The position numbers and the translations under genes are program-made. A stretch of DNA of 64,000 nt from Ehretia macrophylla. Taxonomy: Eukaryota; Streptophyta; Magnoliopsida; Boraginales; Ehretiaceae. The notes beneath the pieces were generated by a model. It searched no databases. It had not been told where the DNA came from and was given only the letters and a program-made list of their open reading frames with translations. How positions within the stretch are numbered: position 1 is the first letter of the stretch; every line of letters begins with the position of its first letter. The stretch spans positions 80,667,190 to 80,731,189 of the forward strand of contig CM075769.1 in assembly GCA_037974665.1 (NCBI GenBank), in the 5' to 3' direction. Of the stretch, positions 10,910 to 23,062 are shown one piece after another.

Positions 10910-11466
10910 GTCATGTTGAGGGCATAATTCCTATATGTGTTAACGGTTCACAGTCTCAGCCTAGAGAGATGGCCCATTCAAAAAGCCCAATGGGCTTCAC
11001 GACAACCCATCTGCTTCAACAATGCAGCATCCTCGCAAGACGTGATATCGACACGTTGTAGTGCCCTCTGATGTCCCGCGAGTCAGGTTGTCGTCCTTTT
11101 AACAGTTCACGACGTACGATCCGGGACAAAAAAACAGAGCAAAAGAAGAAAAGTGGCCTGAAACTGATGAAAACATGCAATTTTGGGCTCCAAAAACGGG
11201 CACAGAAAGCATGCTGGCTGCCCCCGTCATAGAGCTCTCAGAGAGCTTTGCAACGGTATACTGTGCGCCGCGTAACTCCTTACAAATCAAAAGTTATGGG
11301 CACTGGAGCGACGGAGACCTAGTCACAAACCCTATGTCCTCGGTTTGCGGGCCCAGCCTCTACAAGATGCAAAGTTGTCTTGCCCAATGTTCCGTGGGAT
11401 TCAGTAATAGAGATTTGGTGATAAAGTATCTTGGCAATTCTAACCAGTGCAAAAAAAATTGAAAAG

Positions 11467-11585
11467 AGGTTGCAACACAAGGACTTCCACGGGGGTCACC
11501 CATCCTAGTACTACTCTCGCCCAAGCACGCTTAACTTCAGATTTCTGATGGGATCCGGTTCATTAGTGCTGGTTTGATCGCACCC
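11467..11585 (-). rRNA. 5S rRNA: 5S rRNA gene, copy 7
   Basis: About nine differences, spread over the 3' end (C119T, C116A), C107T, the 96-97 region, C47T and the 5' third. Likely degenerate. Class A upstream spacer. Confidence 0.93.
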
Positions 11586-12143
11586 GTTATGTTGAGGGCA
11601 CAATTCCTATATGTGTTAACTGTTCACAGTCCTAGCCTAGAGAGATGGCCCATTCAAAAAGCCCAATGGGCTTAACGATAACCCATCTGCTTCAACAACG
11701 CAGCATCCTTGCAAGACGTGATATCGAGACGTTGAAGGGCCCTCTGATTTCCCGCGAGTCCGGTTGTCGTCTTTTTAACAGTTCACGACGTACGATCCGT
11801 GACGGAAAAACAGAGCAAAAGAGGAAAAATGGACTAAAACTGATGAAAACGTTCGATTTTGGGCTCCAAAAATGGGCACAGCGACCAAGCTGGCTTCCCC
11901 CGTCGTATAGCTCTTAGAGAGCTTTGCAATGGTATGTTGTGCGCCGCGTAACTCCTTACGAATCAAAAGTGTTGGGCACCGGAGCGACGGAGACCTGGTC
12001 ATAAACCCTACGTCCTCGGTTTGCTGGCCCAGCCTCTACAAGGAGCGAAGTTGTCTTGCCCAATGTTCCGTGGGATTCAGTAATAGATATTTGGTGGATA
12101 AAGTATCTTGGCAACCCTAACCAGGGCAAAAAAAATTGAAAAG

Positions 12144-12262
12144 GCTGTACAACACGAGGACTTCCCAGGGGGTCACCCATCCTAGTACTACTCTCGCCCA
12201 AGCACGCTTAACTTGGGAGTTCTGATGGGATCTGGTGGATTAGTACTGGTATGATCGCACCC
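12144..12262 (-). rRNA. 5S rRNA: 5S rRNA gene, copy 8
   Basis: About seven differences, including C118G, C117A and C114T at the 3' end, which weaken helix I, plus G48C and G30A. The upstream TATA region is the rarer TTATTG form. Confidence 0.94.
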
Positions 12263-12820
12263 GTCATGTTGAGGGCACAATTCCTTATTGTGTTAACTGT
12301 TCAGAGTCCCAGCTTAGAGAGATGGCCCATTCAAAAGTCCCAATGGGCTTAACGACAACCCATCCGCTTCAACAACGCAGCATGCTTGCAAGATGTGATA
12401 TCGACACGTTGTAGGGCCCTTTAATGTCCTACGAGTCAGGTTGTCGTCCTTTTAACAATTCACGACGTACGATCCGGGACAGAAAAATAGAGCAAAAGAA
12501 GAAAAGTGGCCTGAAACTGATGAAAACGTTCAATTTTGGGCTCCAAAAAAGGGCACAATGAGCAAGCTAGCAGCCCCCGTCGTAGAGCCCTAAGAGAGCT
12601 TTGCAACGGTATGCTGTATGCCGCGTAACTCCTTACGGATCAAAAGTTATGGGCACCGAAGCAACAGAGACTTGGTCACAAACCCTACGCCCTCGGTTTA
12701 CGGGCGCAGCCTCTACGTGAAGCGAAGTTGTCTTGCCCAATGTTCCGTGGGAATCAGTAATAGATATTTGGTGGATAAAGTATCTTGGCAACCCTAACCG
12801 GTGCAAAAAAAATTGAAAAG

Positions 12821-12939
12821 GGGGTACAACACGAGGACTTCCCAGGGGGTCACCCATCCTAGTACTACTCTCGCCCAAGCACGCTTAACTTCGGAGTTCT
12901 GATGGGATCTGGTGAATTAGTACTGGTATGATCGTACCC
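12821..12939 (-). rRNA. 5S rRNA: 5S rRNA gene, copy 9, compensated helix I
   Basis: Five differences: C114T, G30A, G25T, C18T, G5A. G5A and C114T together convert the G5-C114 pair to A5-U114, so helix I pairing is kept. TTATTG-type upstream region. Confidence 0.96.
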
Positions 12940-13468
12940 GTCATGTTGAGGGCACAATTCCTTATTGTCCTAACAGTTCAGAGTCCCAGCTTAGAGAGAT
13001 GGCCCATTCAAAAAGCCTAATGGGCTTAACGACAACCCATCTGCTGCAACAACGCAGCATGCTTGCAAGATGTGATATCGACACGTTGTAGGGCCCTTTA
13101 ATGTCCTACGAGTCAGGTTGTCGTCCTTTTAACAGTTCACGACGTACAATCTGGGATGGAAAAACATAGCAAAAGAAGAAAAGTGGCAATAAACTGATGA
13201 AAACGTTCGATTTTGGGGTCCAAAAATGGGCGCAGCAAGCAAGTTGGCTGCTCCCATCGTAGAGCTCTCAGAGAGCTTTGCAACGGTATGCTGTGCGCCG
13301 CGTACCTCCTTACGGATCAAAAGTTATGGGCACCGGAGCGACGGAGACTTGGTGACAAACCCTACGGATCAAAAGTTGTCTTGCCTAATGCTCCGTGGGA
13401 TTCGGAAATAGAAATTTGGTGGATAAAGTATCTTGGCAACCCTAACCAGGGCAAAAAAAATTGAAAAG

Positions 13469-13587
13469 GGGGTACAACACAAGGACTTCCCAGGGGGTCA
13501 CCCATCCTATTACTACTCTCGCCCAAGCACGCTTAACTACGGAGTTCTGATGGGATCCTGTGCATTAGTGCTGGTATGATCGCACCC
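13469..13587 (-). rRNA. 5S rRNA: 5S rRNA gene, copy 10
   Basis: Five differences: C114T, C107T, C78A, A49T, C29A. The spacer downstream of its 3' end (12940-13468) carries a 29-bp net deletion near 13361-13380. Class A upstream spacer. Confidence 0.96.
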
Positions 13588-14143
13588 GTCATGTTGAGGG
13601 CACAATTCCTATATGTGTTAACTGTTCACAGTCCCAGCCTAGAGAGATGGCATATTCAAAAAGCCCAAGGGCTTAACGACAACCCATCCGCTTCAACAAC
13701 GCAGCATGCTTGCAAGACGTGATATCGACACGTTGTAGGGCCTTCTGATGTCCAGCGAGTTAGGTTGTCAACCTTTTAACAGTTCACGATGTACGATCCA
13801 GGACGGAAAAACAGAGCAAAAGAAGAAAAGTGGCCTGAAACTGATTAAAACGTTCGATTTTAGGCTCCAAAAATGGGCCCATCGAGAATTCTAGCTGTAC
13901 CCGTCGTAGAGCTCTTAGAGAGCTTTGCAACGGTATGCTGTGCGCCACGTAACTCCTTACGGATCAAAAGTTATGGGCACCGGAGCGACGGAGACCTGGT
14001 CACAAACCCTATGCCCTCGGTTTGCAGGCCCAGCCTCTACGTGAAACTAAGTTGTCTTGCCCAATGTTCCGTGGGATTCAGTAATAGAGATTTGGTGGAT
14101 AAAGTATCTTGGCAACCCTAACCAGGGCAAAAAAAATTGAAAA

Positions 14144-14262
14144 GGGGTGCAACACAAGGACTTCCCAGGGGGTCACCCATCCTAGTACTACTCTCACCCA
14201 AGCACGCTTATCTTCAGAGTTCTGATGGGATCCGGTGCATTAGTGCTAGTATGATCGCACCC
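14144..14262 (-). rRNA. 5S rRNA: 5S rRNA gene, copy 11
   Basis: Five differences: C107T, C67T, T52A, C47T, C15T. T52A and C67T fall in or near box A and IE. Class A upstream spacer. Confidence 0.96.
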
Positions 14263-14820
14263 GTCATGTTGAGGGCACAATTCCTATATGTGTTAACGGT
14301 TCACAGTCTCAACCTAGAGAGATGGCCTATTCAAAAAGCCCAATGGGCTTAACGACAACCAATCCACTTCAACAACGCAACATGCTTGCAAGACGTGATA
14401 TCGACATGTTGTAGGGCCCTCTGATGTCCCGCGAGTCAGGTTGTCGTCCTTTTAACAGTTCACGACGTACGATCTTGGATGGAAAAACATAGCAAAAGTA
14501 GAAAAGTGTCCTGAAACAGCTGAAAACGTTCGATTTTTGGCTCCAAAAATAGGCACAGCCAGCAAGCTGGTTGTCCCCGTCGTAGAGCTCTCAGAGAGCT
14601 TTGCAACGGTATGTTGTGCGCTGCGTAACTCCTTACAGATCAAAAGTTATGGGAACCGGATCAACGGAGACCTGGTCACAAATCCTACGGCCTCGGTTTG
14701 CGGGCCCAGCCTCTACAAGAAGCGAAGTTGTCTTGCCCAATGTTTCGTGGGATTCAGTATTAGAGATTCGGTGGATAAAGTATCTTGCCAACCCTAACGA
14801 GCGCAAAAAAAATTGAAAAG

Positions 14821-14939
14821 GGGGTGCAACACGAGGACTTCCCAGGGGGTCACCCATCCTAGTACTACACTCACCCAAGCACGCTTAACTTTGGAGTTCT
14901 GATGGGATCCGGTGCATTAGTGCTGGTATGATCGCACGC
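14821..14939 (-). rRNA. 5S rRNA: 5S rRNA gene, copy 12
   Basis: Four differences: A71T (in the IE), C67T, G48A, G2C. G2C breaks a helix I pair. Class A-like upstream region (CTTATATG). Confidence 0.96.
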
Positions 14940-15497
14940 GTCATGTTGAGGGCACAATTCTTATATGTGTTAACTGTTCACAATCCCATCCTAGAGAGAT
15001 GGCCCATTCGAAAACCCCAATGGGCTTAACGACAACCCATCCGCTTCAACAACGCAGCATCCTCGCCGGACAAGATATCGACACATTGTAGGGCCCTCTG
15101 ATGTCCCGCGAGTCATGTTGTCGTCCTTTTAACAATTCACGACGTACGATCCGGGATAGAAAAATAGTGGAAAAGAAGAAAAGTGGCCTGAAATATATGA
15201 AAACGTTCGATTTTGGGCTCCAGAAACGGGCACAGCGAGCAAGCTGGATGCCCCCATCGTAGAGCTCTCAGAGAGATTTGTAACGTGATGTTGTGCGCCG
15301 CGTAATTCCTTACGAATCAAAAGTTATGGGCACCGGAGCGACAGAGACCTGGTAATAAACCCTAAGCACCCAGTTTGTTAGCCCAGCCTCTACAAGGAGC
15401 GAAGTTGTCTTGCCCAATGTTCCGTGGGATTCAGTAATAGAGATTTGGTGGATAAAGTATTTTGGCAACCCCAACTAGGGCAAAAAAAATTGAAAAG

Positions 15498-15616
15498 GGG
15501 GTGCAACACGAGGACTTCCCAGGGGGTCACCCATCCTAGTACTACTCTCGCCCAAGCACGCTTAACTTCGGAATTCTGATGGGATCCGGTGCATTAGTGC
15601 TGGTATGATCGCACCA
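15498..15616 (-). rRNA. 5S rRNA: 5S rRNA gene, copy 13
   Basis: Two differences, C44T and G1T. The first nucleotide change alters the start site. Class T upstream spacer. Confidence 0.97.
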
Positions 15617-16174
15617 GTAATGTTGTGGGCACAATTCCTTTATGTGTTAACTGTTCAGAGTCCCAGCTTAGAGAGATGGCCCATTCAAAAGGCCCAATGG
15701 GATTAACGACAACCCATCCGCTTCAACAACGCAGCATGCTTGCAAGACGTGATATCGACACGTTGTAGGGCCCACTGATATCCCGCGAGTCAGGTTGTCA
15801 TCCTTTTAACAGTTCACAACGTACGATCCGGGACGGAAAAACATAGCAAAAGAAGAAAAGTGGACTGAAACTGATGAAAATGTTCGATTTTGTGTGCCAA
15901 AAATGGGCAAAGCGAGCAAGCTGGCTATCCCCGTCGTAGAGCTCTCAGAGAGCTTTGCAACGGTATGCTGTGCATCGCGTAACTCCTTACGGATCAAAAG
16001 TTATGGGCACCGGAGCGACGGAGACCTGGTCATAAACACTACGCCCTCGGTATGCGGGCCCAGCCTCTACAAGGAGCGAAGTTGTCTTCCCCAATGTCCC
16101 ATGGGATTCAATAATAGAGATTTGGTGGATAAAGTATCTTGGCAACCCTAACCAGGGCAAAAAAAATTGAAAAG

Positions 16175-16293
16175 GGGGTGCAACATGAGGACTTCCCAGG
16201 GGGTGACCCATCCTAGTACTACTCTCGCCCAAGCACGCTTAACTTTGGAGTTCTGATGGGATCCGGTGCATTAGTGCTAGTATGATCGCACCC
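16175..16293 (-). rRNA. 5S rRNA: 5S rRNA gene, copy 14
   Basis: Four differences: G108A, G89C, G48A, C15T. Shares G89C, G48A and C15T with copy 24. Class T upstream spacer. Confidence 0.96.
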
Positions 16294-16420
16294 GTCATGT
16301 TGAGGGCACAATTCCTTTATGTGTTAACTGTTCAGAGTCCCAGCTTAGAGCGATGGCCCATTCAAAAGGCCCAATGCGCTTAACGACAACCCATCCGCTT
16401 TAACAACGCAGCATGCTTGC

Positions 16421-17215
16421 AAGACGTGATATCGACATGTTGTAGGGCCCTCTGATGTCCCGCGAGTTAGGTTCTCGACCTTTTAACAGTTCACGACGCA
16501 CGATCCAGGATAGAAAAACAGAGCAAAAGAATAAAAATGGCCGGAAACTGATTAAAATGTTCGATTTTGGGCTCCAAAAATGGGCCCATCGGGCATGCTA
16601 GCTGCCCCCGTCCTAGAGCTCTCGGAGTGCTTTGCAACGGTATGCTGTGCGCCGCGTAACTCCTTACGGACCAAAAGTTATGGGCACCGGAGCGACGGAG
16701 ACCTGGTCACAAACCCTATGCCCTCAGTTTGCGGGCCCAGCCTCTACGGGAAACGATGTTATCTTGCCCAATGTTTCGTGGGTTTTAGTAATAGAGATTT
16801 GGTGGATAAAGTATCTTGGCAACCCTAACCAGGGCAAAAAAAATTGAAAAGGGGGTGCAACACGAGGACTTCCCAAGGGGTCACCCATCCTAGTACTACT
16901 CTCGCCCAAGCACGCTTAACTTCGGAGTTCTGATGGGATCCAGTGCATTAGTGCTGGTATGATCGCACCCGTCATGTTGAGGGCATAATTCCTATATGTG
17001 TTAACGGTTCACAGTCTTAGCCTAGAGAGATGGCCCATTCAAAAAGCCCAATGGCCTTAACGACAACCCATCCGCTTCAATAACGCAGCATACTTGCAAG
17101 ATGTGATATCGACACGTTGTAGGGCCCTCTGATGTCCCGCGAGTCAGGTTGTCGTCCTTTTAACAGTTCACGACGTACGATCTGGGATGGAAAAACAGAG
17201 CAAAAGTAGAAAAGT
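16421..17215 (-). repeat. Near-identical segment, copy 1 of 2
   Basis: About 795 bp around 5S copy 15 matches 19806-20600 with only about three differences by eye up to its right edge. The offset, 3385 bp, is exactly five units. Confidence 0.85.
16852..16970 (-). rRNA. 5S rRNA: 5S rRNA gene, copy 15
   Basis: Two differences, C95T and C29T. It lies in a segment nearly identical to that around copy 20, five units away. Class A upstream spacer. Confidence 0.97.
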
Positions 17216-17528
17216 GGCAATAAACGGATTAAAACGTTCAATTTTGGGCTCCAAAAATTGGCACAACGAGCAGGCTGGCTCTCCCTGTCGTAGAGCTCTC
17301 AGAGAGCTTTGCAACGGTATGTTGTGCGCCGCGTAACTTCTTACGGATCAAAAGTTATGGGCACAGGAGCGACGGAGACCTGGTCACATACCCTACGCCC
17401 TCGGTTTGCGGGCTCGGCCTCTACGTGAAGCGAAGTTGTCTTGCCCAATGTTCCGTGGGATTCGGTAATAGAGATTTGGTGGATAAAGTATCTTGGCAAC
17501 CCTAACCAGGGCAAAAAAAATTGAAAAG

Positions 17529-17647
17529 GGGGTACAACACGAGGACTTCCCAGGGGGTCACCCATCCTAGTACTACTCTCGCCCAAGCACGCTTAACTTC
17601 GGAGTTCTGGTGGGATCCGGTGCATTAGTACTGATATGATCGCACCT
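17529..17647 (-). rRNA. 5S rRNA: 5S rRNA gene, copy 16
   Basis: Five differences: C114T, T38C, C18T, C14T, G1A. TTATTG-type upstream region. Confidence 0.96.
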
Positions 17648-18205
17648 GTAATGTTGAGGGCACAATTCCTTATTGTGTTAACTGTTCAGAGTCCCAGCTT
17701 AGAGAGATGGCCCATTCAAAAGTCCCAATGGGCTTAACAACAACCCATCCGCTTCAACAACGCAGCATGCTTGCAAGATGTGATATCGACACGTTGTAGG
17801 GCCCTTTAATGTCCTACGAGTCAGGTTGTCATCCTTTTAACAGTTCACGACGTATGATCCGGGACCAAAAAAAAGAGCAAATGAAGAAAAGTGGCCTAAA
17901 ACTGATGAAAACGTCCGATTTTGGGCTCCAAAAACGGGCACATCGAGCAAGCTGGTTGTCCCTGTCGTAGAGCTCTAAGAGAGCTTTGCAATGGTATGCT
18001 GTACGCCACGTAACTCCTTACGGATCAAAAGTTATGGGCACCGGAGCGACGGAGACCTGGTCATAAACCCTACGCCCTCGGTTTGCAGGCCCAGCCTCGA
18101 CATGGGGCGAAGTTCTCTTGCCCAATGTTCCATGGGATTCAGTAACAGATATTTGGTGGATAAAGTATCTTGGCAACCCTAACCAGCGGAAAAAAAATTG
18201 AAAAA

Positions 18206-18324
18206 GGGGGGCAACACGAGGACTTCCCAGGGGGTCACCCATCCCAGTACTACTCTCGCCTAAGCACGCTTAACTTTGGAGTTCTGATGGGATCCGGCGC
18301 ATTAGTGCTGGTATGATCGCACCC
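18206..18324 (-). rRNA. 5S rRNA: 5S rRNA gene, copy 17
   Basis: Five differences: A115C (breaks U4-A115), A80G, G64A, G48A, A27G. Class A upstream spacer. Confidence 0.96.
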
Positions 18325-18882
18325 GTCATGTTGAGGGCACAATTCCTATATGTGTTAACGGTTCCCAGTCTCAGCCTAGAGAGATGGCCCATTCAAAAAG
18401 CCCAATGGGCTTAACGACAACCCATCCGCCTCAACAACGGAGCATCCTCACATGACGTGATATCAACACGTTGCAGGGCCCTCTGATGTCCCGCGAGCAA
18501 GGTTGTCATCCTTTTAACATTTCACGACGTACGATCCGGGATGGAAAAACAGAGGAAAAGAAGAAAAGTGGCCTGTAATATATGAAAACGTTCGATTTTG
18601 GGCACCAAAAACAGGCAAAGTGAGAAAGCTGGTTGCCCCCGTCGTAGAGCTCTCAGAGAGATTTGTAACGTGATGTTGTGCGCCGCGTAATTCCTTACGA
18701 ATCAAAAGTTATGGGCATCGGAGCGACGGAGACCTGGTAATAAACCCTACGCACCCAGTTTGTTAGCCCAGCCTCGACAAGGAGCGAAGGTGTGTTGGCC
18801 AATGTTTCGTGGGATTCAGTAATAGAGATTTTGTGGATAAAGCATCTTGGCAAGGCTAAACGGGGCAAAAAAAATGAACAGG

Positions 18883-19001
18883 GGGGTACGACACGAGGAC
18901 TACCTAGGAGGTCACCCATCCTAGTGCTACTCTTGTCCAAGCACACTTAACTTCAGAGTTCTGATAGCTTCTGGTGCATTAGTGCTGGTATGATCGCACC
19001 C
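18883..19001 (-). rRNA. 5S rRNA: 5S rRNA gene, copy 18, strongly diverged
   Basis: About 14 differences, the most of any copy, with several in box A/IE and box C and four clustered at RNA 30-37. It reads CCTCC where all others have the array's CCCCC near RNA 91-95, and CCTCC is common in other angiosperms. Probably a pseudogene or an older lineage. The spacer downstream of its 3' end is also atypical. Class T upstream spacer. Confidence 0.9.
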
Positions 19002-19559
19002 ATCATGTTGTGGGCATAATTCCTTTATGTGTTAACTGTTCAGAGTCCCAGCTTAGAGAGATGGCCCATTCAAAAGGCCCAATGGGCTTAACGATAACCC
19101 TTCAGCTTCAACAACGTAGCATGCTTGCAAGACGTGATATCGACACGTTGTAGGGCCCTCTAATGTCCCATGAGTCAGGTTGTCATTCTTTTAACAGTTC
19201 ACGACGTACGATCCGGGACGGAAAAACATTGCAAAAGAAGAAAAGTGGCCTGAAACTGATGAAAACGTTCGATTTTGGGCTCCAAAAATGGGCAAAGCTA
19301 GCAAGCTGGCTGGCCCAGTCGTAGAGCTCTTAGAGAGCTTTGCAACGGTATGCAGTTCATCGTGTAACTACTTACGGACCAAAAGTTATGGGCACAGGAG
19401 CGACAGAGACATGGTCACAAAACCTACGCCCTCGGTTTGCGGGCCCAGCCTCTACAAGGAGCGAAGTTATCTTGCCCAATGTCTCATGGGATTCAATAAT
19501 AGAGATTTGGTGGATAAAGTATCTTGGCCACCCTAACCAGGGCAAAAAAAATTGAAAAG

Positions 19560-19678
19560 GGGGTGCAACACAAGGACTTCCCAAGGGTCACCCATCCTAG
19601 TACTACTTTCGCCCAAGCACGCTTAACTTTGGAAATTCTGATGGGATCCGGTGCATTAGTGCTAGTATGATCGCACCC
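19560..19678 (-). rRNA. 5S rRNA: 5S rRNA gene, copy 19
   Basis: About eight differences, including a one-base loss in the C-run near RNA 91-95, a one-base gain near RNA 44, C107T, G48A and C15T. Class T upstream spacer. Confidence 0.94.
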
Positions 19679-19805
19679 GTCATGTTGAGGGCACAATTCC
19701 TTTATGTGTTAACTGTTTAGAGTCCCAGTTTAAAGAGATGGCCTATTCAAAAGGCCCAATGGGCTTAACGACAACCCATCCGCTTCAACAACGCAGCATG
19801 CTTGC

Positions 19806-20600
19806 AAGACGTGATATCGACATGTTGTAGGGCCCTCTGATGTCCCGCGAGTTAGGTTCTCGACCTTTTAACAGTTCACGACGCACGATCCAGGATAGAA
19901 AAACAGAGCAAAAGAATAAAAATGGCCGGAAACTGATTAAAATGTTCGATTTTGGGCTCCAAAAATGGGCCCATCGGGCATGCTAGCTGCCCCCGTCCTA
20001 GAGCTCTCGGAGTGCTTTGCAACGGTATGCTGTGCGCCGCGTAACTCCTTACGGACCAAAAGTTATGGGCACCGGAGCGACGGAGACCTGGTCACAAACC
20101 CTATGCCCTCAGTTTGCGGGCCCAGCCTCTACGGGAAACGATGTTATCTTGCCCAATGTTTCGTGGGTTTTAGTAATAGAGATTTGGTGGATAAAGTATC
20201 TTGGCAACCCTAACCAGGGCAAAAAAAATTGAAAAGGGGGTGCAACACGAGGACTTCCCAAGGGGTCACCCATCCTAGTACTACTCTCGCCCAAGCACGT
20301 TTAACTTCGGAGTTCTGATGGGATCCAGTGCATTAGTGCTGGTATGATCGCACCCGTCATGTTGAGGGCATAATTCCTATATGTGTTAACGGTTCACAGT
20401 CTTAGCCTAGAGAGATGGCCCATTCAAAAAGCCCAATGGCCTTAACGACAACCCATCCGCTTCAATAACGCAGCATACTTGCAAGATGTGATATCGACAC
20501 GTTGTAGGGCCCTCTGATGTCCCGCGAGTCAGGTTGTTGTCCTTTTAACAGTTCAAGACGTACGATCTGGGATGGAAAAACAGAGCAAAAGTAGAAAAGT
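19806..20600 (-). repeat. Near-identical segment, copy 2 of 2
   Basis: Partner of 16421-17215. Flanking units on both sides diverge at normal levels, so a conversion tract or a partly overwritten five-unit duplication both fit. Confidence 0.85.
20237..20355 (-). rRNA. 5S rRNA: 5S rRNA gene, copy 20
   Basis: Three differences: C95T, G56A, C29T. It differs from copy 15 only at G56A, consistent with a recent five-unit duplication. Class A upstream spacer. Confidence 0.97.
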
Positions 20601-20914
20601 GGCCTGAAACGGCTGAAAACGTTCGATTTTGGGCTCCAAAAATAGGCACAGCCAGTAAGCTGGCTGCCCCAGTCGTAGAGCTCTCAAAGAGCTTTGCAAC
20701 GGTATGCTGTGCGCCGCGTAACTCATTACGGATCAAAAGTTATGGGCACCGGAGCGACGGAGACCTGGTCACAAACCCTACGCCCTCTGTTTGCGGGCCC
20801 AGCCTCTACAAGAAGCGAAGTTGTCTTGCCCAATGCTCCGTGGGATTCAGTAATAGAGATTTGGTGGATAAAGTATCTTGGCAACCCTAACCAGCGCAAA
20901 AAAAAATTGAAAAG

Positions 20915-21033
20915 GGTGTGCAACACGAGGACTTCCCAAGGGGTCACCCATCCTAGTACTACTCTTGCCCAAGCACGCTTAACTTCGGAGTTCTGATGGG
21001 ATCCGGTGCATTAGTGCTGGTATAATCGTACCC
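20915..21033 (-). rRNA. 5S rRNA: 5S rRNA gene, copy 21
   Basis: Five differences: C117A, C95T, G68A, C10T, G5A. G5A and C117A are uncompensated helix I mismatches. Class A upstream spacer. Confidence 0.96.
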
Positions 21034-21591
21034 GTCATGTTGAGGGCACAATTCCTATATGTGTTAACTCTTCACAGTCCCAGCCTAGAGAGATGGCCCA
21101 TTCAAAAAGCCCAATGGGCTTAACGACAAACCATCCGCTTCAACAACGCAACATGCTTGCAAGACGTGATATCGACACGTTGTAGGGACCTCTGATGTCC
21201 AGCGAGTTAGGTTGTCGACCTTTTAACAATTCACGACGTACGATCGAGGACGGGAAAACAGAGCAAAAGAAGAAAAGTGGCCTGAAACTGATTAAAACGT
21301 TCAATTTTGGGCTCCAAAAATGGGCCCATTGAGCATGCTAGCTGCCCCCGTTATAGACCTCTCGGAGTGCTTTGTAACGGTATGCTGTGCGCCGCGTAAC
21401 TCCTTACGGATCAAAAGTTATGGGCACCGGAGCGACGGAGACCTGGTCACAAACCCTATGCACTCGGTTTGCGGGCCCAGCCTCTACGTGAAACGAAGTT
21501 GTCTTGCCCAATGTTCCGTGGGATTCAGTAATAGAGATTTGGTGGATAAAGTATCTTGGCAACCCTAACCAGGGCAAAAAAAATTGAAAAG

Positions 21592-21710
21592 GGGGTGCAA
21601 CACGCGGACTTCCCAAGGGGTCACCCATCTTAGTACTACTCTCGCCCAAGCACGCTTAACTTCGGAGTTCTGATGGGATCCGGTGCATTAATGCTGGTAT
21701 GATCACACCT
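21592..21710 (-). rRNA. 5S rRNA: 5S rRNA gene, copy 22
   Basis: Six differences: T106G, C95T, G81A, C20T, C6T, G1A. Class A upstream spacer. Confidence 0.96.
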
Positions 21711-22267
21711 GTCATGTTGAGGGCACAATTCCTATATGTGTTAACGGTTCACAGTCTAAGCTTAGAGAGATGGCCCATTAAAAAAGCCCAATGGGCTTAA
21801 CGACAACCCATCCGCTTCAACAACGCAGCATGCGTGCAAGACGTGATATGGACACATTGTAGGGCCTTCTGATGTCCCGCGAGTTAGGTTGTCGTCCTTT
21901 TAACAGTTCACGAAGTACGATCTGGGATGGAAAAACAGAGCAAAAGTAGAAAAGTGGCCTGAATCGCTTAAAAACGTTCGAATTTGGGCACCAAAAATAG
22001 GCACAGCCAGCAAGCTGCTGCCCCCGTCGTAGAGCTCTCAGAGAGCTTTGCAACGGTATGTTGTGCGCCGCGTAACTCCTTACGGATCAAAAGTTATGGG
22101 CACTGGAGCAACGGAGACCTGGTCACAAATCCTTCGCTCTCGGTTTGCGGGCCCAGCATCTACCAGAAGCGAAGTTGTCTTGCCCAATGTTTTGTGGGAT
22201 TCAGTAATAGAGATTTGGTTGATAAAGTATCTTGGCAACCCTAACCAGCGCAAAAAAAATTGAAAAG

Positions 22268-22385
22268 GGGGTGCAACACGGGGACTTCCCAAGGGTCACC
22301 CATACTAGTACTACTCTCGCCCAAGCACACTTAACTTCGGAGTTCTAATGAGATCCGGTGCATTAGTGCTGGTATGATCGCACCT
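22268..22385 (-). rRNA. 5S rRNA: 5S rRNA gene, copy 23
   Basis: About eight differences, including a one-base loss in the C-run near RNA 91-95, C57T, C39T, C35T and G1A. 118 bp. Class A upstream spacer. Confidence 0.94.
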
Positions 22386-22943
22386 GTCATGTTGAGGGCA
22401 CAATTCCTATATGTGTTAACTGTTCACAATCCCAGCCTAGAGAGATGGCCCATTCAAAAAGCCCAATGGGCTTAACGACAACCCATCCGCTTCAACCACG
22501 CAGCATCCTCGCAAGACGAGATATCGACACGTTGTAGAGACCTATGATGTCCCGCGACTCAGGTTGTCGTCCTTTTAACTATTCACGACGTACTATCCAG
22601 AATGGAAAAACAGAGCAAAAGAAGAAAAGTGGTCTAAAATATATGAAAACGTTCGATTTTTGGCTCCAAAAATAGGCACAGCGAGCAAGCTGGCTGCCCC
22701 CGTCGTAGAGCTCTCAGAGAGATTTGCAACATGATGTTGTGCGCCGCGTAACTCCTTACGAATTAAAAGTTATGGGCACCTGAGCGACGGAGACCTGGTC
22801 ATAAACCCTACGCCCTCAGTTTGTGGGCCCAGCCTCTACAAGGAGCGAAGTTGTCTTGCCCAATGTCCCATGGGATTCAATAATAGAGATTTGGTGGATA
22901 AAGTATCTTGGCAACCCTAACGAGGGCAAAAAAAATTGAAAAG

Positions 22944-23062
22944 GGGGTGCAACACGAGGACTTCCCAGGGGGTGACCCATCCTAGTACTACTCTCGCCCA
23001 AGCACGCTTAACTTTGGAGTTCTGATGGGATCCGGTGCATTAGTGGTAGTATGATCGCACCC
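22944..23062 (-). rRNA. 5S rRNA: 5S rRNA gene, copy 24
   Basis: Four differences: G89C, G48A, G17C, C15T. Sister of copy 14. Class T upstream spacer. Confidence 0.96.
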
